64,000 nt of DNA from the NCBI GenBank assembly GCA_946800325.1, contig OX326961.1, positions 10,580,655 to 10,644,654 on the forward strand, written 5' to 3'. The DNA is from Luzula sylvatica (Eukaryota > Streptophyta > Magnoliopsida > Poales > Juncaceae). The position numbers and the translations under genes were made by a program. Each line of letters opens with the position of its first letter. Position 1 is the stretch's first letter. The notes beneath the pieces were generated by a model that was given only the letters and a program-made list of their open reading frames with translations, made no database searches and had not been told where the DNA came from. Positions 57,656 through 64,000 of this stretch are shown here, in pieces.

Positions 57656-58920
57656 CTCATTAACTGCTTGTAATGATCTGTAAATGCCTTGTTTATTGTT
57701 TCAATATCCAAAATTGTAATGTCATTTTTTATTATGACATTGATTTGGTTTTTTGCTCGTCTACCCGCGGCAAGTGCGTGGAAATATTTTGTGTTATTGT
57801 CATCTAATTTGATCCACCTGCAGGAGGAGCGTTGTTGTCATTTTTCCTCTTGCATAAGTGCTAAAGAGTGCGCTTTCGTTTTAATTTTCCTTCTAAGTTC
57901 AGCCTTTACCGTTGTTAGTTGGCGCTTTTCCTCAAGTGAGTTCAGTAATGTTACACATTGTTTGTCTTTTTTCAATGTGGAGTCCATGTTGTTAAATTTT
58001 TTGTTGGCACATTCATTGAGATCTTTCTTAACTTGTAGTATTCTATTAGTGTAATCTAGGATCGGAGAGGGGGAGGAAGCAAGATGAGTCCAACTTGCAG
58101 TAATCAAGGGTAAGATTTCTGGATCCCTTAGCAAGAATCTCTCAAATCTAAAGTCCGATTTTCATCTGAGGCATTAAGGATATGTAATTTAAGTGGAATG
58201 TGGTCCGAAGTTAAAGAGGATATGGCAGTGAGACTAAATTTTAAAGAGCGATTAAGAAAGTTATCCGAGAGAAGCACCCTATCTAAACTTGAGAAGGTGG
58301 GTCTTTCTTTCTCTTGTAGTGTAAGTGTAATTACAACCTTGTAAGTTGACATCTATCATCCCCAGATTAGCAATGAATTTCTTGAAAAGAACTATGTCCT
58401 TGAAAGGATGTGGCTCCCCTGTGGTGTCCGGCGCCCACCTCATTAAATTAAAGTCTCCTAGTATAATTAGAGGTTTGTGTGAGGTAGTAGCCGTGACAAG
58501 TAGTGGTGAAATAAATTATGTCTTAAGGTTTGTAATTGTTGGTCCATAGACATAGATAATAGAGATTGTTTTGTCCGAGTTGTGTTGTAGTGTAGCTAGG
58601 ATATAAAATCTTGAGACCGATTTGGTGACCAGCTTCCATCGGTCAGTCCAGGCCGTCGGGAGACCTCCCCTGGACCCCACCACATTAGAAAAAACCACCC
58701 ATTTGAACTTAGCAGTGGTCACCCGTCTAAGATAAAAGAGATCCAGATCCGCTTATTTGGTTTCTTGAAGACAAATAATGTTTGTTTGACTCTTTCTTAT
58801 TGTGTCTTTGGCAATCTTGCATTTGTGTGGGTCTCCCTGACCTCTCACATTCCGAGAGAGGATTTCGAAGGATGGGATGGCCAAGAGATGTGTAACTTGT
58901 AACAACCACACTCATATATA
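57656..58920 (-). pseudogene. LINE ORF2 5' part (endonuclease and linker), minus strand
   Basis: On the minus strand: NVRGQGDPHKCKIAKDTIRK and IICLQETK followed by a stop (about 58760-58860), SRGGLPTAWTDRWKLV and IIYVYGPT (58550-58680), LIILGDFNLMRWAPDTTG (about 58440), SSLDRVLLSD and SLTSDHIPLKLHI (58180-58290), a coiled linker (58134-57838), and ETINKAFTDHYKQL at the left edge, the segment that normally leads into RT. Domain order and wording match the LINE at 10 kb. Its 3' half is at 42250-43124. Frameshifts and a stop after QETK show decay. Confidence 0.88.
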
Positions 58921-59557
58921 TAAAAAAAAGATTAAAAAAAAAAGAAAGGTAGTAAATAATTAGTTAAGGAGAAGCACAATCATAAGGGGGAGAAAGTAAG
59001 GTGAATTAGTAAGACTGTAAACAACTAAAAATAATTAAAAAAAAAACCATAATAAAATTGGCAAATGATAAGATCTATTTTGAGCATATTTTGAAGGATT
59101 AAAAAGGAGATTTTAGCACAATATATCACTTAGTTAACATATAAATTGTTAATATTTTAAATATCATTAGAAATTGCTTAACTATTTGAATTTGTATTAA
59201 TTTCAGGGATAAAAGTGGGAATTTGGCAATTTGGAGATGACGCCTGCATTACTCTCTCTTTCTGATGAATTTGATATATAATATCATAATATTCAGAGAA
59301 GGGATGAGAGAGCAGTGAAGAGAGAGAAAGTGGGACCCACATGCAGGCCCCACATGAAAACACAAATTTTCTACTTCGAAACAAGCAAAACCAAGACCAG
59401 ATCTGGATTCCTCTCGTTCTTTATCAAAATGGTATATTCACATTAATTTATTGGACACAGAATGAGAGAGAAATTGGGTCCCACACCCAAGTGACTCGTT
59501 ACACCAAAGCCTACACATAACAGCCCACACTAAATCCTAAAATGACCCATTAAATGG
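58921..59557. other. Unassigned, between LINE ORF1 and ORF2 remnants
   Basis: No gene recognised. Probably sequence inserted into the LINE between its ORF1 and ORF2 remnants. Confidence 0.35.
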
Positions 59558-59725
59558 AGTAATGATAGAAACCACACCATTTTTCCCACGAATTTACCAC
59601 AACTGCCACGTGTCAGCACACCATTGGCTGAAGCAAAAGTTGATGGAAACTTGCAGCCAATGGTGTGTTGACACGTGGCAATTGTGGTAAATTCGTGGGA
59701 AAAAGGTGTGGTTTCTATCATTACT
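59558..59725. mobile_element. Palindromic MITE, copy 1 (168 bp)
   Basis: Nearly the whole element is one inverted repeat: AGTAATGATAGAAACCACAC at the left pairs with the right end, and ACTGCCACGTGTCAGCACAC and CACCATTGGCTG pair inward. The flanks CCATTAAATGG (59547-59557 and 59726-59736) form an 11-bp duplication, or 9-10 bp if the ends include one or two C. Long TIRs with a 9-11-bp duplication point to a Mutator-like (MULE) MITE. Contains CACGTG G-box cores in both arms. Confidence 0.9.
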
Positions 59726-59884
59726 CCATTAAATGGCCATCTGAATCACTATTCCCTTGATTTTCTGTGGCCCAGAAACAATGCAGTCCAGACTAAAGCC
59801 CAAAGATCAACTCAATTCTGGATCTATGCACGAAAGATTACACAGAATAATCCACAGAAGATATACACATGACCCATCTTTGGT

Positions 59885-60066
59885 TATTATATTTAATTAT
59901 CGTGATAATTAAGATATATAATTAAATATTCATTAAAATTTATTCCAATTTATGAATTCGAATAAATATTAATTACGTATTAAGTTAATAGCTAACATGT
60001 GATCGTTATCATGTTAATTAAATATACTAATTTAGAACATAGATCATGTTATGGTAAAATTTGGGG
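59885..60066 (-). repeat. Dispersed AT-rich repeat, copy 2 (inverted)
   Basis: Reverse complement of 7990-8172. See that entry. Confidence 0.75.
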
Positions 60067-60278
60067 AAAAATACCAAATTTTCAATTGAAAATTTTGGAC
60101 GGGCTTTCATCTGTCGCCTGGCGAGCTTTCATTATGCGCCTTTTTATAATTACTTCTTATTTCCACTAACCAACGAAATAAATAAAAGCGAGGTTTCATT
60201 CTGCACCAGGCGAGGTTTGATTCTCCGCAAAAGACATATTACGAATATTTTTCAAAACTTGGTTATTTCGTTCATTAA

Positions 60279-60890
60279 CTAATTATACATGATTATATAT
60301 GAAAAATTCCCTTTTTTTCTCTGAGGAAAAAACGAGCCCTTAGATGGCATGTTAGTTTTTTTTAGGATCCATACCACCTTACGTTTTTTCCTCTTTTTTT
60401 TCTTAATCATTTGTTTTAATTGAACTAAAGTTAAGTTACCTTCATCTTCTTCACTTAGAATATTCTCTTTGGTAAGGGTGAAATTGGAGCTTTCCCCCGT
60501 TTCTTCTAGTGCCTGATCGGTGTGGTCCATCTGCCTCGGCATGGCGGGTTCGTCATTAGCTTGAACTACTTCTTTTCCTTTAGCTCTAGACCGATGCGCA
60601 CAGGATTGCACCAGTGCTTGTAGTGTCCCTTCGGACTTCTCGTTTAGATTTTTAGGGAAGCTTTGAGCATCATCACTGACAAGTCCTTAAAATATTGGGT
60701 AATTTTATTGCTCTGAGTAGATTCCATCATGCTGGCCCCGGGAGAGTTAATGTGCGAAGGCGTATTGATGAGAAGGTTGATGGGAGTTAGTTGCTGCACA
60801 TAATCTCTGCGAGGTGTTGGGATGATCGCTTCGACCGGGATAGGGACCTTGTCAGAGGTGTTGGGAGCATCATCACTGACAAGTTTTTAA
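60279..60890 (-). pseudogene. LINE ORF1 C-terminal fragment
   Basis: Minus-strand frames read VPIPVEAIIPTPRRDYVQQL, then TQYFKDLSVM, then (60611-60279) an acidic stretch ending LVQLKQMIKKKKRK and PSKGSFF. The order and the final SKG-FF phrase match the end of ORF1 of the LINE at 14 kb (SQLLREYEGMI ... PSKGVFF). It lies upstream, on its strand, of the ORF2 remnant at 58.9 kb, so it probably belongs to the same LINE copy. Confidence 0.6.
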
Positions 60891-62190
60891 ATTGTTGTTA
60901 TGATCAATTAGTGAATATTTTTTTTGATTATTTTTATGATTAACATAAATTGTCTCGGGTCATTTGCTATGGACTATTACGGAATACATACGACATATGA
61001 CACGTGACTTGTATTCTATAATTAAACTCAAAATATCCCCAACTTCAAACAATGAAAATATATGTTGTAAATCCAAAATGATATTAATATACGATGTCAT
61101 ATATGGGAGTTTTACACCTTTTTTTTTCTTTCTTTCTTTTGATATATTTTTTTTAACAATATTTTGAATAATTATCAATTGATGAGTATTTAACAAAATA
61201 TCTCAAATGCTATATTATAGAAAAAAGCTCACTTTTGTACTCCGAATTCTTCGAAAAAGTGCAAGTTACCCCCAAACTTTAAGTTGCTCCTTTTTACCCC
61301 TGAATTCTTGATTTTGCTCACTTTTGTTCCTTCTATCAGTTAACTGCTTAGTATTAGAACATGTAGGTGGGTAGCTCATGGAGTCTCGTACTGGCAAATA
61401 CTGTTTCTTTATACTCATGAGGGTATTTATGATATTTTGGAAATATAGTAATTGTTACGAAACAGGTACGAGGTCGAACCTGCAAAAATGGAGCAAAAAA
61501 GGAAATTAAACCGAAAGGAAGACCTCTGTGAGTTTGAGTTTCTAGCATTGCAAAGAAGAGAACTAAATTTGTTTGTATTGTTTTACAACAAGCTATTTGA
61601 AAGCAACTAGGGAAATTTCGATCTCTAAGAAATTGAAGACCCCTTCCTGAAATCGAGAAGATCCATAAAGTATACAGCTGAATTAATAGTAACTTTCTGA
61701 ATCAGTGGATTACACGGGTATAAATTATAAATTTCATAATTTCAAATTTAATAGTAACTTTGTAATTCAGGTCTTTTTGAGATTTATAATAATTATTGCT
61801 GTTTTTTCTAATTCAGGTTCTTTCAAAAAAGATTGCTCAAGTGTCTAGGTTAAGCTATAAAAAAATTTGTGATGAAATAGGTGGAGACAAGAAAAAGACA
61901 TTATATTTTGGATTTAGAACAAAAATGATTTGGTGTTTGGTTATTTTGATTATGAATTTAATTTTGTAATTCATTCATTTATGAATAACAGTTTTCATTT
62001 TGTTGTGAATTTGGAAAATAGTTGTATGAAATTGGATATTTTTAATTATAACTTGTTAATAAAACTGTATTGTTTGGTATGTTATTCTTATTAATTCGAA
62101 ATGTCTAATTTGTGTCTTGATTATAAATTAATATAAAAATGATTGTTTTTAATTCAGAAACAATTATAAAGCAGATTTAACATAATAATC
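60891..62190. other. AT-rich intergenic, no gene recognised
   Basis: Near 61220-61335 and 61490 there are phrases such as GCTCACTTTTGTACTCC and CAAGTTACCCCCAAACTTTAA, like the ends of plant non-autonomous DNA elements, but matched termini were not found. Confidence 0.4.
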
Positions 62191-62199
62191 ATTTTTTGA

Positions 62200-62550
62200 T
62201 GAAAATATTTTATGACCGGTTAAAACCGGTGTAACATTAAATGTTTTTTAAAACTCGAATATTTAAACCGGTGTTAGATTAAAAAAACATTTCATAAAAA
62301 GTTTTAAACCGGTTCAAACCGGTGTAAAGATTGATGAATATACACTTGAAAAACGCATCTAAACACGGTTTAAACCGGTGCTAAAAATCGGTATAATCTT
62401 TACCAACTGATTTCTCAAAGCGGTGTAAAAAGTGTTACCACGGTCACCATAAAGCCGGATAACAAACCGGTGTTTGAAACGTTTTATACCGGTTTAAACT
62501 GGTCTTAACATTTTTTCCAAACCGCTATTAAAAACGTTTTTGTGGTAGTG
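62200..62550 (-). mobile_element. CACTA-like (En/Spm) terminal region
   Basis: The right end, read on the minus strand, is CACTACCACAAAAACGTTTT, the hallmark of CACTA transposon termini. Inward lie ten or so copies of AAACCGGTNTAAA-type motifs in both orientations (62213-62525), as expected of CACTA sub-terminal repeats. No transposase is seen, and the other terminus was not found in the window, so this is an end fragment or an element whose left end is unrecognised. Confidence 0.75.
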
Positions 62551-62819
62551 TTTGATCGGAATACATCTCAATTATAGCTATGAAATAGTTGGTACTTCAA
62601 CTAACATAAAAAGAAAATACAAGTACGAAGCGAATATTACTGAAAAAAGTTAGAAGATGATGTATATCTCCAAATTATCTGATATTTGAGAGAAAATTTA
62701 AATTTATAACTCTAGTCCATAAGTTTTGGGCAACGCTTCATTTTTTTAATATATTATTAATAAAAAATAAATTATTTGTTAATCCAATTATGTAAAAATA
62801 CATATGCTTTTCTATGCAG

Positions 62820-63160
62820 TGTTTAAAAAATCAAACCGGACCGGTCGGTTCACCCTAAACTAAAAACGAGTTGGTTCATTCATTAGATCGGAAATATATA
62901 TAAACCGGTCAAAACCGCATGAACCGGTCAGTTTAACAAATAAAAACGGCAGTAATGATAGAAACCACACCCTTTTTCCCACGAATTTACCACAACTGCC
63001 ACGTGTCAGTACACCATTGGCTGCAGCAAAAGTTGATGGAAACTTGCAGCCAATGGTGTGCTGACACGTGGCAGTTGTGGTAAATTCGTGGGAAAAATGT
63101 GTGGTTTCTATCATTACTCTAAAAACGGACCGGACCGAACCAAGAAAAACCGGCATTTTT
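62820..63160. repeat. AACCGGTC-rich degenerate repeat hosting a MITE
   Basis: Phrases such as AAACCGGACCGGTCGG, ATAAACCGGTCAAAACCG and ACGGACCGGACCGAACC lie on both sides of MITE copy 2. Class unknown; the motifs differ in context from the CACTA sub-terminal repeats just to the left. Confidence 0.5.
62951..63118. mobile_element. Palindromic MITE, copy 2 (168 bp)
   Basis: Same length and sequence as 59558-59725 with only a few differences by eye, and the same full-length inverted-repeat structure. The flanking duplication is TAAAAACGG (62941-62949 and 63120-63128), 9 bp, which supports the MULE assignment. Confidence 0.92.
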
Positions 63161-64000
63161 TCTTGTTCTTTCTTTCTCCCCCTAGACTTGGGCGATTTAG
63201 CCATTTTAGCCATTTTTCGCAAGACTTTCTTCTGTACTAATTTTTTTTTCACGATTTGAATCTCATTCAATGTGTGAATATTTGTTGTCATTTCACGATT
63301 GCAATCTCTCAATAAAGAAGTATTTCTATACCATTTTTTTATCCAGAACTGAGAATAATTTTTAGCCTCGAGACTAAAATGTGACAAAATTGAACAATTT
63401 TGTGATTCTTTCTCTGTTTTCTCTACGCGATCTTCATTTAATCTCTATTTTACGTTAAGAAATTTGTGTAATTTTGTTATTTGTTTATGGATTCCCACAA
63501 CCAATTTGTGTAAAACGATTGATTGATATCTGTTTTTCAATGTTTTAATTTGTTAATTTGATTAATTGCAACTCTTTATGGTAAGAATTTGCTTGATTGG
63601 AGAAAAATTGTTATTAGTAATGTTATTTAACTTATTAACTTATTAGAAGTTGCAATTATTTACATAGTTAGAGCAGTGAAAAAAACCCAAAAAAAACTAA
63701 GTATGATTGTGTTTACATAGTTAGAGCAGTGGGCAAATACATCTTTCATCAATTAGGCTAACACAGATTTGTTTATTCCTTCAGAAATTTGCTTCAGAAA
63801 TTTACTTACCGGTCTGAATCGTATGATTGTGGTTGAGAAATTTCATGTATGCCCTTTCAAAAATCCCAAAATATCACTTACACCCTTGGAAATGTAAGTT
63901 GTACCCCTGTAATTATTTGTATGACCTTACAATTATTTTTTTATCCTCCATGGATAGATAATTTAGTAACTTCAGGAACTCATTCATGTTCCTCAATATT
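63161..64000. other. AT-rich end of window, no gene recognised
   Basis: A TTAGAGCAGTG phrase occurs twice (63669, 63720). Nothing else supported. Confidence 0.4.

Overview
The window looks like a piece of an angiosperm nuclear genome, probably a eudicot. It is AT-rich, gene-poor and packed with plant-type retrotransposons. Evidence for a plant: Ty1/Copia elements primed by initiator-Met tRNA, L1-type LINEs with a zf-RVT C-terminus, a plant transposon protein (PTP) domain remnant, fragments of a plasma-membrane-type Ca2+-ATPase gene, and a spliced RING-IBR-RING (RBR) E3 ligase gene. I see no prokaryotic, organellar, tRNA, rRNA or CRISPR feature. Many positions are read by eye; LTR borders are the most exact because target-site duplications (TSDs) fix them.

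Layout. 1-9.8 kb: microsatellites, a GC-rich minisatellite (0.8-1.2 kb), a LINE tail (4.5-5.0 kb), a truncated Ca2+-ATPase pseudogene on the minus strand (6.26-7.3 kb) and a foldback MITE (9.2 kb). 9.8-16.4 kb: a nearly full-length minus-strand LINE with an ORF2 of 1066 codons, flanked by a long direct repeat. 16.5-24.4 kb: mostly unassigned AT-rich DNA with a Helitron-like end, a GGATACGG inverted repeat and a decayed PTP-domain ORF (21.2-22.6 kb). 24.4-28.7 kb: two LINE tails inserted one after the other at the same target, the first split by a 1657-bp solo LTR. 28.8-30.7 kb: the only host gene that looks intact, a four-exon RBR E3 ligase on the minus strand. 31-42.2 kb: a plus-strand LINE relic holding a Helitron-like insertion and a young, intact Copia element (34767-41653; 519-bp LTRs, TSD TGATT). 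42.2-60.9 kb: a minus-strand LINE relic invaded by a deep nest: an internally deleted Copia (LTRs at 43125 and 46509/57191), then a solo LTR in its 5' LTR (TSD CCGTC), then a complete Copia (48156-56743, 1093-bp LTRs, TSD ACACC) in that solo LTR. 59-64 kb: two copies of a palindromic MITE, a CACTA-like terminus and CCGGT-rich repeats.

How it fits together: almost everything is nested transposons, and the order of events can be read from TSDs. The most unusual signal is a set of dense arrays of short near-palindromes, CCGTTACAACGG and CCGTCATGACGG types, in the LTRs and leaders of at least three different LTR-element families. Their cores match known MYB (AACGG) and TGA-bZIP (TGACG) sites, suggesting independently built enhancer or nucleoprotein arrays. 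The second is a Copia element with almost identical LTRs but a completely decayed pol, implying mobilisation in trans.
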